A stretch of 64,000 bases of DNA from Stenotrophomonas maltophilia (GTDB lineage Bacteria > Pseudomonadota > Gammaproteobacteria > Xanthomonadales > Xanthomonadaceae). Made by a program: the position numbers and the translations under genes. The notes below the pieces were generated by a model. The model was not told the origin of the DNA. It saw only the letters and a program-made list of their open reading frames with translations, and searched no databases. Below are positions 11,329 through 19,727 of the stretch, one piece after another; positions within the stretch are counted from its first letter, which is position 1; every line of letters starts with the position of its first letter. Where the stretch lies: the NCBI RefSeq assembly GCF_003970865.1, contig NZ_RXLZ01000012.1:1-64000 (forward strand), given 5' to 3'.

Positions 11329-12366
11329 ATGGAACTGCGTCCGGAGCAGCTGGCCAGCCAGGGCGCTGATACCGCGCTGGCGCCGGTCTACCTGATTGCC
11401 GGCCCGGAAACCCTGCGCGTACTGGAGGCGGCCGACGCCATCCGCGCGCGGGCACGCGCCGCCGGCATCGGCGAACGTGAGGTGTTCGACGCCGATGGGC
11501 GTGATTTCGACTGGAACCAGCTCGACGCCAGTTTCAATGCGCCCAGCCTGTTCAGCGCCCGTCGCCTGGTCGAGGTGCGCCTGCCCAGCGGCAAGCCGGG
11601 CAAGGATGGTGCCGAGGTGATCAGCCAGTTCTGCGCCAGTCCGGCGCCGGACGTGGTGCTGATGATCACCGCCAACGAATGGAGCAAGGCCCACCAGGGC
11701 AAGTGGGCCGATGCAGTCAACCGCATCGGCGTGCTGTCGGTGGCGTGGGCGATCAAGCCGCACGAATTGCCGGACTGGATCGAGCGCCGCCTGCGTGGCA
11801 AGGGCCTGCGCGCGGACCCGGCCGCCGTGCAGCGCCTGGCCGAGCGGGTGGAGGGCAACCTGCTGGCTGCCGCCCAGGAAATCGACAAGCTGGCGCTGTT
11901 GGCCGATGGCCAGCCGCTGGATGCAGAGCGCATGGAGTCGCTGGTGGCCGATGCCGCCCGCTATGACGTGTTCCGGCTGGTGGAGGCGACGTTCTCCGGG
12001 CAATCGCCTGCGGTGCTGCGCATGCTGGCCGGCCTGCGCGGCGAGGGTGAGGCGGTGGCTGCGCTGATGCCGATGGTGATCCGCGAGCTGCTGGCCGGTG
12101 CTGGCCTGGCCCGGGTACAGGCCCGTGGCGGCAACCTGGCCGCCGAAATGAAATCCCGTGGCATCTGGGAATCGCGGCAGGCGCCGTACAAGCGCGCGCT
12201 GCAGCGGCATCCGGAAAGCAAGCGCTGGGAACGCTTCGTGGCCGAAGCCGGGCTGGTCGACCGCATCGCCAAGGGGCGCGCCGACGGTGATGCCTGGCTG
12301 GCGCTGGAGCGCCTGCTGGTGGCTGTGGCCGAACCGCGTGCCGTGCGCCTGCTGGCGCGGGCCTGA
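11329..12366 (+). CDS. holA: DNA polymerase III delta subunit
   Basis: This 345-residue subunit of the clamp loader opens the beta sliding clamp. The N-terminal HolA domain begins with the expected L-x-P-V-Y-L-I-x-G-x-E pattern (about 19-30); a AAA-like core and the C-terminal collar helices follow. It lies 10 bp after lptE and 3 bp before nadD, so the three genes probably form one transcript. The ATG at 11329 is chosen by similarity; a longer frame upstream is an overlap with lptE. Confidence 0.95.
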   Translation: MELRPEQLASQGADTALAPVYLIAGPETLRVLEAADAIRARARAAGIGEREVFDADGRDFDWNQLDASFNAPSLFSARRLVEVRLPSGKPGKDGAEVISQFCASPAPDVVLMITANEWSKAHQGKWADAVNRIGVLSVAWAIKPHELPDWIERRLRGKGLRADPAAVQRLAERVEGNLLAAAQEIDKLALLADGQPLDAERMESLVADAARYDVFRLVEATFSGQSPAVLRMLAGLRGEGEAVAALMPMVIRELLAGAGLARVQARGGNLAAEMKSRGIWESRQAPYKRALQRHPESKRWERFVAEAGLVDRIAKGRADGDAWLALERLLVAVAEPRAVRLLARA

Positions 12367-12369
12367 GCA

Positions 12370-13035
12370 ATGAGCCTGCGGATCTACTACGGGGGCACCT
12401 TCGATCCGGTGCACCTCGGGCACCTGGCGATCGCGCGGGCTGCCCGTGACGAACTGCAGGTTGCCGTGCGCATGTTGCCGGCCGCCGATCCGCCGCACCG
12501 TGCGGTGCCGGGCGCCACGGCCGAGCAGCGCTGCACCATGCTGTCGCTGGCCATCGGCGACGAACCGGGCCTGCTGCTGGACCGCCGCGAGCTGGATCGC
12601 GCGGTGCGCTTCCCCGGTCGGCCGTCCTACACCGTGGACACCCTGCGCGAGCTGCGCGGCGAGCTGGGTCCGAGCCGGCCGCTGGCCTGGCTGGTCGGCG
12701 CCGACAGCCTGCTTGGCCTGTCCCGCTGGCACGAATGGGAGGCGCTGTTCGGGCTGGCTCATTTCGTGGTGGCGGAGCGCCCGGGCAGCCCATTGCAGGC
12801 TGCGGTGGATGGCGAGCTGGGCCGGGCGCTGGAAGGGCGCTGGGCCGACAGCGAGCAGGCCCTGTTCGCCAGCCCGGCCGGGCGCATCCTGCGCCTGCAC
12901 CACCCGTTGCGCGAGGAATCGGCCAGCGCCGTGCGCTCGCAGATCGCCGCCGGTGGCCCCTGGCGCGCCCTGCTGCCACCTGGCGTGGCGGACTATGTGG
13001 CTGCACACGGGCTGTACCGCCCGGCCAGGCCGTGA
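12370..13035 (+). CDS. nadD: Nicotinate-nucleotide adenylyltransferase
   Basis: This 221-residue enzyme joins ATP and nicotinate mononucleotide to give deamido-NAD, an essential step of NAD synthesis. The nucleotidyltransferase signature GGTFDPVHLGH (8-18) is intact, and the C-terminal SxxxxR motif (about 184-189, SASAVR) stands in for the usual ISSTxxR. The start follows the holA stop by 3 bp, which points to translational coupling. Confidence 0.95.
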   Translation: MSLRIYYGGTFDPVHLGHLAIARAARDELQVAVRMLPAADPPHRAVPGATAEQRCTMLSLAIGDEPGLLLDRRELDRAVRFPGRPSYTVDTLRELRGELGPSRPLAWLVGADSLLGLSRWHEWEALFGLAHFVVAERPGSPLQAAVDGELGRALEGRWADSEQALFASPAGRILRLHHPLREESASAVRSQIAAGGPWRALLPPGVADYVAAHGLYRPARP

Positions 13036-13058
13036 ATGGCGCAGCGGCGCCATCCCCG

Positions 13059-13064
13059 TATAAT
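13059..13064 (+). promoter_or_regulatory. TATAAT -10 box of rsfS
   Basis: A perfect TATAAT lies 30 bp upstream of the rsfS start and just after nadD. No convincing -35 is visible. It would allow rsfS-rlmH to be expressed apart from lptE-holA-nadD. Confidence 0.55.
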
Positions 13065-13093
13065 CGCCCCCACGTTTATCGAGTCGATCCACT

Positions 13094-13504
13094 TTGAGCA
13101 ACCAGACCCAGCCCCAGACCATCAAGGTCGATCTGCCCAGCCCGCCGCCGTCCGTGCCGGAACTGCTGGCCAGCGTCCGCCAAGCCACCGAAGACCTGAA
13201 GGCCAAGGACCTGGTCGAGATCGACGTGCGCGGCCGGTCCAGCGTTGCCGACTACATGATCGTGGTTTCGGGCACCTCGACCCGCCACGTCAAGTCGATT
13301 GCCGATGAAGTCGTGCGCTTCGCCAAGAACATCGACGTGATGCCGCTGGGCGTGGAAGGCGAGCGCGAAGCCGAGTGGGTGCTGGTCGATCTGGGCGACG
13401 TGATCGTCCATGTGATGCTGCCGCGCGTGCGTGAGTTCTACGCCCTCGAGCGCCTGTGGACCGTCGGCGACCAGCCGCCGTCCAGCGACGACGAAGTGGC
13501 CTGA
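13094..13504 (+). CDS. rsfS: Ribosomal silencing factor RsfS
   Basis: This 136-residue member of the RsfS/Iojap family binds ribosomal protein L14 and blocks subunit joining in slow growth. The conserved D-x-S-x-x-A-D-Y-x-x-x-x-S-G-x-S/T-x-R-H pattern occupies about residues 48-68. The start is a TTG with a Ser-rich extension of about 25 residues; no internal ATG or GTG fits the family better. A -10 box lies 30 bp upstream, and the ribosome site is weak. It sits in its usual place between nadD and rlmH. Confidence 0.93.
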   Translation: MSNQTQPQTIKVDLPSPPPSVPELLASVRQATEDLKAKDLVEIDVRGRSSVADYMIVVSGTSTRHVKSIADEVVRFAKNIDVMPLGVEGEREAEWVLVDLGDVIVHVMLPRVREFYALERLWTVGDQPPSSDDEVA

Positions 13505-13525
13505 GCCACACGTTGATGCATCCCT

Positions 13526-13556
13526 TCGACGGCGCCGATGGCGCCGTCGACGTTTT
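13526..13556 (+). terminator. Attenuator-like hairpin overlapping rlmH leader
   Basis: A perfect 11-bp stem (13526-13536 with 13540-13550) with loop GAT is followed by TTTT and then at once by the rlmH ribosome site GGAGGA (13557-13562). It may lower readthrough from rsfS or modulate access to the rlmH ribosome site. Confidence 0.6.
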
Positions 13557-13568
13557 GGAGGACCGTTG

Positions 13569-14039
13569 ATGAAAGCCCGCCTGATCGCCACCGGTGAACG
13601 CGCCCCCAGCTGGGTGGCGCAGGGCTTCGCCGAGTACCAGAAGCGGCTGTCGCACTGGCTGCCGTTCGAGCTGGTGGAAATCGAGCCCGGCCTGCGTGGC
13701 AAGGGGCGTGATCCACGCCGCGCCACTGAAGAGGAAGGCAAGCGGGTGATCGCTGCGCTGCCGAAGAATGCCTATGTGGTGGCGCTGGATGTGCCAGGCC
13801 GCCAGCTCAGTTCCGAACAGCTGGCACAGCGCCTGGAACATTGGCGCGGGCAGGGCAGGGACCTGGCATTCCTGATCGGTGGCCCGGAAGGGCATTCGCC
13901 GGAAGTATCCGCGCTGGCCGACGAGAAGTGGTCGATCGGACCGCTGACGCTGCCGCACATGCTGGTGCGCCTGGTGGTGGCCGAGCAGCTGTATCGGGCT
14001 GCCGCAATGATTGCCAATCACCCCTACCATCGCGCGTGA
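13569..14039 (+). CDS. rlmH: 23S rRNA pseudouridine-1915 methyltransferase
   Basis: This 156-residue SPOUT-class enzyme methylates N3 of pseudouridine 1915 in helix 69 of 23S rRNA, using S-adenosylmethionine. The knot-forming GGPEGH motif (104-109) and the closing Y-R-A-x-x-x-x-x-x-x-P-Y-H-R end are present. The length is that of the family. The ATG has GGAGGA six nt upstream; this site abuts the hairpin described separately. Confidence 0.96.
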   Translation: MKARLIATGERAPSWVAQGFAEYQKRLSHWLPFELVEIEPGLRGKGRDPRRATEEEGKRVIAALPKNAYVVALDVPGRQLSSEQLAQRLEHWRGQGRDLAFLIGGPEGHSPEVSALADEKWSIGPLTLPHMLVRLVVAEQLYRAAAMIANHPYHRA

Positions 14040-14047
14040 AGAGTGGT

Positions 14048-14053
14048 TATACT
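14048..14053 (+). promoter_or_regulatory. -10 box of tRNA-Asn
   Basis: TATACT lies 8 bp before the mature tRNA 5' end and just after rlmH. No clear -35 matches at the right spacing. Confidence 0.45.
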
Positions 14054-14061
14054 AGTCGTCT

Positions 14062-14138
14062 GCCCGAATAGCTCAGCCGGTTAGAGCACTTGACTGTTAA
14101 TCAGGGGGTCGTTGGTTCGAGTCCAACTTCGGGCGCCA
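14062..14138 (+). tRNA. tRNA-Asn (GTT)
   Basis: The 77-nt cloverleaf has a perfect 7-bp acceptor stem (GCCCGAA with TTCGGGC), the D arm, an anticodon loop CTGTTAA with anticodon GTT, a T arm with TTCGAGT in the loop, discriminator G and an encoded CCA. A terminator follows directly, so it is a single-gene unit. I see no attachment-site duplication or integrase beside it. Confidence 0.95.
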
Positions 14139-14145
14139 CCTTGAG

Positions 14146-14177
14146 AAACCTGCATCGCAAGATGCAGGTTTTTTTTT
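14146..14177 (+). terminator. Rho-independent terminator of tRNA-Asn
   Basis: An 11-bp stem (14146-14156 with 14161-14171) with loop GCAA runs into a nine-T tract. Confidence 0.92.
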
Positions 14178-14185
14178 GCGTCTTT

Positions 14186-14274
14186 GTAGAGTCGAGCTTG
14201 CTCGACCGCTGTTGTAGAGCCGAGCCATGCTCGGTTGCTGCGGATGAACCAGCCGAGCGTGGGCTCGGCTCTAC
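14186..14274. repeat. SMAG repeat cluster (three GTAG palindromes)
   Basis: There are three short palindromes. Two are in direct orientation, with heads GTAG at 14186 and 14214, and one is inverted, with CTAC at 14271-14274. Stems are 6-8 bp, for example CCGAGC-CAT-GCTCGG. The inverted copy supplies the stop codon of the permease gene. The family matches the SMAG elements of S. maltophilia. Confidence 0.85.
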
Positions 14275-15692
14275 AGTGTGAGATTGCCTCGCCAGAACGC
14301 CACCAGCGTGGCGATCGCCACGATCAGGATCGCGCCGAACAGCACCCACTCCCAACGCGTGAATACCTGTTCGCCGCGTTGGCGCCGGGTCACCGCGAAC
14401 AACACCACACCGGGCACGTACAGCAACACCGACAACAGAAGATTGTCCAGGCCACCGGCATACACCAGCCACAGCGCATACGCACTGGCCAGCAGTGCCA
14501 CCCCGAAGTCGCGCCAGCGCACACCCGGCTCACCGGCGTAGGCCTGCCCGCGCCAGGCCAGCTGCACGCCGAATGCTGTGGACAGGAAGTAGGGCACCAG
14601 GCTCATCGACGCGGCCAGCAGCACCAGCCCGGTGTAGCTGCCGGAATTGACCAGCACCAGCAGCAGGAACAACTGGATCAGGCCGTTGCTCAACCACAGT
14701 GCATTGGCCGGCACGCCGCGCGCGTTCTCACGGCCCAGGAAGGCGGGCATGGTGCCGTCACCTGCGGCGGCATAGAGCACTTCGGCGCACAGCAGCACCC
14801 AGGCCAACAATGCACCGAGAACGGAGATGATCGAACCGATGATGATCACCGTCGCGCCCCATTCGCCGACAATGGCGCGCAGCACGTAGGCCATCGACGG
14901 ATTGGGCAGTCCGGCCAGTTTCGCCTGCGACAGCACGCCCATCGACAACAGGCTGACCAGCACCAGCAGCAGCCAGACGCCCAAGAAACCGATCACCGTG
15001 GCACGGCCGACGTCGGCACGGCGCGCGGCGCGCCGCGAATAGATGCTGGCGCCTTCGATGCCGATGAACACCCACACGGTCACCAGCATCATGCCGCGCA
15101 GCTGCTGGCCGAGGTCGCCGAGTGCAGGCGTGCCGAGGAAATCGGCGTGGAACACGTCCATGCGGAACGCGCCGGCGGCCAGGATCAGGAACAGCGCGAT
15201 GGGCAGCAGCTTGGCCACGGTCACCAGGCCGTTGACGATGGCTGCGGTGCGCAGGCCACGCAGCACCAACAGGTGCACGGTCCACAACAGCAATGAGGAT
15301 GCGGCCACGGCGGCCGGGGTATTGCCTTCGCCGAACACGGGCATGAAGTGGCCGAGGCCACTGAAGATCAGCACGAAGAAGCTGGCGTTGCCGAGCACCG
15401 AGGCAACCCAGTAGCCCCACGCAGCGGAGAAGCCGATGTAGTTGCCGAAGCCTTCGCGCGCGTATGCGTAGATGCCGGTATCGAGATCAGGCCGGCGGTT
15501 GGCCAGGGCCTGGAACACGAAGGCCAGCATCAGCATGCCCGCGCCGCTCAGGGCCCAGCCGATCAGCGCGGCGGCCGGGCCGGCGCTGCGCGCCACGTTC
15601 TGCGGCAATGAAAAGATGCCGGCGCCGACCATCGAGCCGACCACCAGTGCAGTCAACGCGGGCAGGCCCAGGCGCTGTGATGTCGCGGCCAT
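14271..15692 (-). CDS. arcD: APA-family amino acid permease, ArcD type
   Basis: This 473-residue inner-membrane transporter has about 12-13 hydrophobic segments. The N-terminal GSMVGAGIFSLPQ motif (about residues 18-30) is characteristic of the basic amino acid/polyamine antiporters. The following NRRPDLDTGIYAYAR stretch resembles the arginine/ornithine antiporter of Pseudomonas, so arginine-ornithine exchange is the best guess. No arginine deiminase genes lie next to it, which leaves the substrate open. The ATG at 15692 has AGGGGA upstream. The TAG stop is part of the GTAG head of a SMAG repeat. Confidence 0.78.
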   Translation of the reverse strand: MAATSQRLGLPALTALVVGSMVGAGIFSLPQNVARSAGPAAALIGWALSGAGMLMLAFVFQALANRRPDLDTGIYAYAREGFGNYIGFSAAWGYWVASVLGNASFFVLIFSGLGHFMPVFGEGNTPAAVAASSLLLWTVHLLVLRGLRTAAIVNGLVTVAKLLPIALFLILAAGAFRMDVFHADFLGTPALGDLGQQLRGMMLVTVWVFIGIEGASIYSRRAARRADVGRATVIGFLGVWLLLVLVSLLSMGVLSQAKLAGLPNPSMAYVLRAIVGEWGATVIIIGSIISVLGALLAWVLLCAEVLYAAAGDGTMPAFLGRENARGVPANALWLSNGLIQLFLLLVLVNSGSYTGLVLLAASMSLVPYFLSTAFGVQLAWRGQAYAGEPGVRWRDFGVALLASAYALWLVYAGGLDNLLLSVLLYVPGVVLFAVTRRQRGEQVFTRWEWVLFGAILIVAIATLVAFWRGNLTL

Positions 15693-15770
15693 GGAAATCC
15701 CCTGCGGCGGTGATGCCGCGTTCACACGGTAGCCCTGTGCTCGTGAACATGCCTGCAAGGGGCGCAACGA

Positions 15771-15800
15771 CGAAGGCCCGGGCAGCTGCCCGGGCCTTCG
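15771..15800 (-). terminator. Perfect 15-bp palindrome after TonB receptor gene
   Basis: A 15+15-bp perfect inverted repeat without a loop lies between the stop of the receptor gene and the permease start. On the minus strand it is followed by TCGTCGTTG, a weak T-rich tail. It is likely the terminator of the receptor gene. Confidence 0.7.
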
Positions 15801-15830
15801 AAGCTGATGCGTTGAAGCGTGTTGCCTGTA

Positions 15831-18668
15831 TTACTTGAAGGTGTACTTGGCACCGACAGTGAAGTAGCGACCGATGGCACCACTGAAGTGCATCGGGTTG
15901 TAGTTCACACCGCCATAGGTCAGCGGATCCAGCGGAGCAATGCGATCGAAGACGTTCTCGACCGAAGCATTCAGCTCGAACGCTTCGGTGATTGCCCAGC
16001 GGCCGGAAAGGTCGAAGGTGGTGAACGAAGAGATCTTCTTCACCGGCGAGCCGTCGGCATAGAAGAACTGGTACTTGCCGCCGCGCTTGTCGGTGTTTTC
16101 CATGCTGGAGATGTAGTTGGCCACGCCGCTGACACTCCACGGGCCCTGCTTCCAGGTGGTACCGAAATTGATGCGGTCCTTCGGCGTGCCGATGCAGTTG
16201 GTCACGTCGCAGTTGCCGTGCGTGCCCAGGAAGTCATCGGTGCTGGTACCGCTGGTGCGCTCGAACTTCAGCAGGTGGCTCCACTGCAGATCCATCTCCA
16301 GCTGGCCCGGACCGATGTCGAAGGTCTGGCGGATGTCGGTGTCGATACCGCGAACGCGCGAGGAACTGGCGTTGATGTAGGCGGTGTTGACGGCCAGGAT
16401 GCTGCCGGTACCGGCGACGCCGTTGAGCAGGTTGTTGTCGCGCAGGACGTTGCCAGCCCGGATCGCGTCATCGGTATCGCCCTGGGCGATCTCGTTGGTG
16501 CGCTTGATTTCCCAGGCATCGACGGTCAGCGAGGTGGAGCGGGTGGGCTGCAGCACGATACCCACCGAGTAGCTCTTCGACTCTTCCGGCTTCAGGTCCT
16601 TGTTCGGGCGGGTGATGATCGCAACCGACTGCGAGCCGCAGTCGTCCGGCGAAGCACCCGGGGCCGGGTTTTCACCGTCCGGGCAACGGATCGGATCCGA
16701 GGCCGTGGAGAAGGCGGCCAGGCCACCGTCGCCGTTCTCGGCCGGGTTCGGCGCACGGAAGCCTTCGGCGTAGCTGGCGCGCAGGGCGATCCAGTCGGCC
16801 GGCGTCCACTTCACACCCAGCTTCGGCGTGGCCTTGCCTTCACCGCTCTCATACTTGTCGTAGCGCAGTGCAGCGGACAGTTCCAACTGCTCCAGCACCG
16901 GTGCCGACAGTTCGACGTAACCGGCGTACACGTTCTGCGTGCCGTCATAGGCCGAGTAGCCCAGGCCGATGATGTCACCCGTGTCGGTGTAGGTCTGCGG
17001 GGTCAGGCTGTTGCTGGTCTTGCGCCACTCGGTACCGATCGCCAGGCCCAGCGGGCCACCCTTCAGGTCCATCAGGCTGCGCGACACGGTGAAGTCGAAC
17101 ATGTCCAGGCTGGACTTGGCACGTGCGCTGATCTTCGGCGAGATGTAGTCGTACAACGCCTGGGAATTCAGGTTGGCGTTGTCGCCAATGCGCCATACGC
17201 CACCGGCACAGTTCGCATCACCCAGTGCACACTTCACCGCGCTGTAGCGCAGGAAGCCGGTGCGCTCGTTGACCAGGTCGGTGCCCGAGTGCAGGTAGGC
17301 GGTGTCGTAGCTCCAATCACCCCAGTTGCCCTTGACGCCGACCAGGAAACGGTTGAACTCGTTGGTGTTGTCGGTCACGCGGGGGCCGACGTCCCAGGCG
17401 CTATAGCGCAGGCGCAACGGGCCAGTACCGAGGCCGGCAGGCCGGTCAGGATGATTGGGGCCAAGTACCACGGCGCCCGGGCCGCTGTTGCCGTTGACCG
17501 GACCGCCGGGATAACCCCAGCCGCCGGACGCGGCGGACGGCGTGTTGCTGAAGGTGGTTTCCTTCTTCGAGTAGCCGATCTCGGTGTAGATTTCGCCACC
17601 TTCGCCGAACGCGAAGCTGGCGCGGCCGAACACATTGACGTACTTCTCTTCCGGCGAGATGTCGCGATACAGCTGTGCCGGATCCCACAGGCAGCCCTGC
17701 GCGGCGACCGAGGCGTCGGTCTGGCCACCGATGGTGGTCAGGCCCTGGCAGCCAGGCAGTGGCACGAGGGTGGCCGGATTCGTGTCGGTGACATCGCGGT
17801 CGTCGTACACCGAGCCATTCGGACCAACGCCGCCGCGGGTCTTGCCGCTGAGGAAGGCGCCACCCAGGAACTGGGCATTGTTGCCATAGCCCCACTGGCG
17901 GGTGTCGCCGGTGCCGATCCACTTGCGGTTCTTGCGGTCGCTGATCTTGATCGCGTCGCTCTTGCCGACATCCAGGCTGAAGAAGGCGTTCCATCCGTCG
18001 GTGGCCATGTCGCCGGTACCGGCGGTCAGGGTCGCCTTCCTGGTATCGCCATCGCTGTCGCCGGACATACCGTAGGAGCCGCGAAGGATCGCGCCCTGGA
18101 AATCGCTGCGCAGGATGATGTTGACCACGCCGGCGATGGCGTCGGAGCCATAGATCGCCGAGGCGCCGTCCTTCAGTACTTCCACGCGTTCAACGGCGTC
18201 GAGCGGGATGGTGCTCAGGTCGGTGAAGACCTTCTGGCCGTCATCGGCCAGGCCGTAGGTGGCCATGCGGCGGCCATTCAACAGGACAAGGGTCGAACCC
18301 GCGCCCAGGCCGCGCAGCGAGATGCCGGCACCACCGCCGGCGAAGCCGTTGCCGAACGATTTGGGAATCGAGCCGGCGCCATTGGCGGTGATGGTCTGCA
18401 GGTATTCGGCAACCGTGGTCTTGCCCGTACGGTCGATTTCCTGGCGGGTCACCACCTGCACCGGGGACGGTGTTTCAGTGTTGGTGCGCGGGATGTTCGA
18501 GCCGGTGACCGTGATGCGGTCAAGGTTGGTGGCCTTCTCCTGCGCGAAAGCGGAGGTGGAAGCCACGGCGCCAACCAGCAGCAGGGTGCCGCCGGTAAGG
18601 ATATGGGTGATGGACGATGCCAGGGTGGTGCGGCGGCGGCTGGCGGGCCGTTGGATCAGGTGTTTCAC
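15831..18668 (-). CDS. TonB-dependent outer-membrane receptor
   Basis: This 945-residue outer-membrane receptor takes up a ligand with energy from TonB. It has a long signal peptide (to about residue 42), a TonB-box-like LDRITVTGS segment directly after it, a plug domain (about 60-190, with the LNGRRMA and VERVEVLKDGASAIYGSDAIAGVVNI blocks) and a 22-strand barrel that ends in an aromatic/hydrophobic strand. Several cysteine pairs in predicted outer loops look like disulfides. The ligand cannot be told from sequence; iron chelates and carbohydrates are both common for this type in Xanthomonadaceae. The start is GTG with GGAGAG seven nt upstream. A tonB-like gene lies upstream on the same strand. 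Confidence 0.92.
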   Translation of the reverse strand: MKHLIQRPASRRRTTLASSITHILTGGTLLLVGAVASTSAFAQEKATNLDRITVTGSNIPRTNTETPSPVQVVTRQEIDRTGKTTVAEYLQTITANGAGSIPKSFGNGFAGGGAGISLRGLGAGSTLVLLNGRRMATYGLADDGQKVFTDLSTIPLDAVERVEVLKDGASAIYGSDAIAGVVNIILRSDFQGAILRGSYGMSGDSDGDTRKATLTAGTGDMATDGWNAFFSLDVGKSDAIKISDRKNRKWIGTGDTRQWGYGNNAQFLGGAFLSGKTRGGVGPNGSVYDDRDVTDTNPATLVPLPGCQGLTTIGGQTDASVAAQGCLWDPAQLYRDISPEEKYVNVFGRASFAFGEGGEIYTEIGYSKKETTFSNTPSAASGGWGYPGGPVNGNSGPGAVVLGPNHPDRPAGLGTGPLRLRYSAWDVGPRVTDNTNEFNRFLVGVKGNWGDWSYDTAYLHSGTDLVNERTGFLRYSAVKCALGDANCAGGVWRIGDNANLNSQALYDYISPKISARAKSSLDMFDFTVSRSLMDLKGGPLGLAIGTEWRKTSNSLTPQTYTDTGDIIGLGYSAYDGTQNVYAGYVELSAPVLEQLELSAALRYDKYESGEGKATPKLGVKWTPADWIALRASYAEGFRAPNPAENGDGGLAAFSTASDPIRCPDGENPAPGASPDDCGSQSVAIITRPNKDLKPEESKSYSVGIVLQPTRSTSLTVDAWEIKRTNEIAQGDTDDAIRAGNVLRDNNLLNGVAGTGSILAVNTAYINASSSRVRGIDTDIRQTFDIGPGQLEMDLQWSHLLKFERTSGTSTDDFLGTHGNCDVTNCIGTPKDRINFGTTWKQGPWSVSGVANYISSMENTDKRGGKYQFFYADGSPVKKISSFTTFDLSGRWAITEAFELNASVENVFDRIAPLDPLTYGGVNYNPMHFSGAIGRYFTVGAKYTFK

Positions 18669-18825
18669 AGCTTCTCTCCTAACTGGAAAACCGTAGCGTT
18701 GAGGGCTGTCTCCGGAGTATTCCGGGACGGACCAATCTAGGTTTCCGGCAGGTGACGAAGTCGTGAATTTTTGCTTAATTGATAACAGTTGATCCTGTTC
18801 CGTCCGTACCCGCCCGGACGGAAGG

Positions 18826-18852
18826 GCCGGCCCGGCAGGTCGCCGGGCCGGC
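18826..18852 (-). terminator. GC hairpin after tonB
   Basis: A perfect 11-bp stem with loop AGGTC lies 8 bp after the tonB stop on the minus strand. A second hairpin (CCGTCC with GGACGG) follows. There is no T-run. Confidence 0.55.
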
Positions 18853-18859
18853 GATCACT

Positions 18860-19510
18860 TCAGTCCGGCAGCGAGAACTGCACCGGCACCATGCCGATGG
18901 CCGGCACGGCAACGCCATCACGCTGGGCCGGTTCGAAGCGCCAGTGCTTGAGCACTTGCTGACGCGCGGCCTGGTCCAGGCTGCGCGAGCCACTGCTGCG
19001 CTCGATGCTGACCGCGACCGGCTGCCCGCTACTGTCGACTTCCACCCGCAGCAGCACCGTGCCCTGCTCATGATTGCGCAGGGCCGGCACCGGATAGGTC
19101 GGCGGCGGAGCACTGCGGTACTGCAGCTGTGCTCCGGACAGCGGTGTTGAGCTGTCGATGCTTGGTGCGAGCTGCGGCGGGGCCGGTTCGGCGGCCGGCA
19201 GTGCGATGCCCTGAGTTTCCTCCACGGTCGCGGTAGGTGCGGGCAGGGGCGGTGCTACCGGCTGCGTCCGGGGTTTGGGCATCACCTGGGCGATCTCTTT
19301 CGGCGTGATCGGAACCGGCGGCGTGGGCGGTGGCGGGATCTTCTCGATCAGCCTGACCGCGGTCTTGTCACGCGGGACCTGCACGGCCTGGTAGGTCGCC
19401 GGGATCAGCAGCAACAGGAAGGCCAACAGATGCAGGGCGATGGCCGCGCTCCAGGCGGCAACGCGGGCGGGGTCGAAGTGCGGGGATGCAACGGGATACG
19501 TACGAACCAT
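18860..19510 (-). CDS. tonB: TonB-family energy transducer
   Basis: This 216-residue protein has the TonB plan: one N-terminal membrane helix (about 18-38) with a conserved His in it, a Pro-rich linker (about 55-115, with PPPPTPPVP and similar runs) and a C-terminal TonB domain (about 130-216, with YPxxALxxxxxGTVLLRVxVxxxG). It should couple the inner-membrane proton gradient to an outer-membrane receptor. No exbB or exbD is near, so it must borrow those from elsewhere. It lies upstream of the receptor gene on the same strand, separated by 191 bp with a hairpin, and the two probably work together. The ATG has GGAGGT six nt upstream. Confidence 0.88.
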   Translation of the reverse strand: MVRTYPVASPHFDPARVAAWSAAIALHLLAFLLLLIPATYQAVQVPRDKTAVRLIEKIPPPPTPPVPITPKEIAQVMPKPRTQPVAPPLPAPTATVEETQGIALPAAEPAPPQLAPSIDSSTPLSGAQLQYRSAPPPTYPVPALRNHEQGTVLLRVEVDSSGQPVAVSIERSSGSRSLDQAARQQVLKHWRFEPAQRDGVAVPAIGMVPVQFSLPD

Positions 19511-19674
19511 GGTCCACCTCCATGCCAGTGACGAAGTCCTCAACGCACCAGGGCCCGTGGCGGGGTTGCCGCACGCGGCTGGCAGTCCATCAGTAGCGCG
19601 ACATGGCGGCCACTGCCTAGAGGCAGGGGGGCGATCGTTGGGCTGGCCTTCAGCCAATGCCGGCTGCGGGCATG

Positions 19675-19707
19675 AAAAAAGGCGGACCCCCTGCGGGATC
19701 CGCCTTT
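19675..19707 (-). terminator. Terminator of SIMPL gene
   Basis: On the minus strand AAAGGCGGATCCC and GGGGTCCGCCTTTTTT form a stem with one mismatch and a six-T tail, 21 bp after the SIMPL gene. Confidence 0.85.
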
Positions 19708-19727
19708 GTCGGCAATGGCGAACGGGA

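Noticed and set aside
14062-14280. Possible integration site at tRNA-Asn
   Set aside because: No integrase, no direct repeat of the tRNA 3' end and no foreign-looking genes follow; only a terminator and SMAG repeats.
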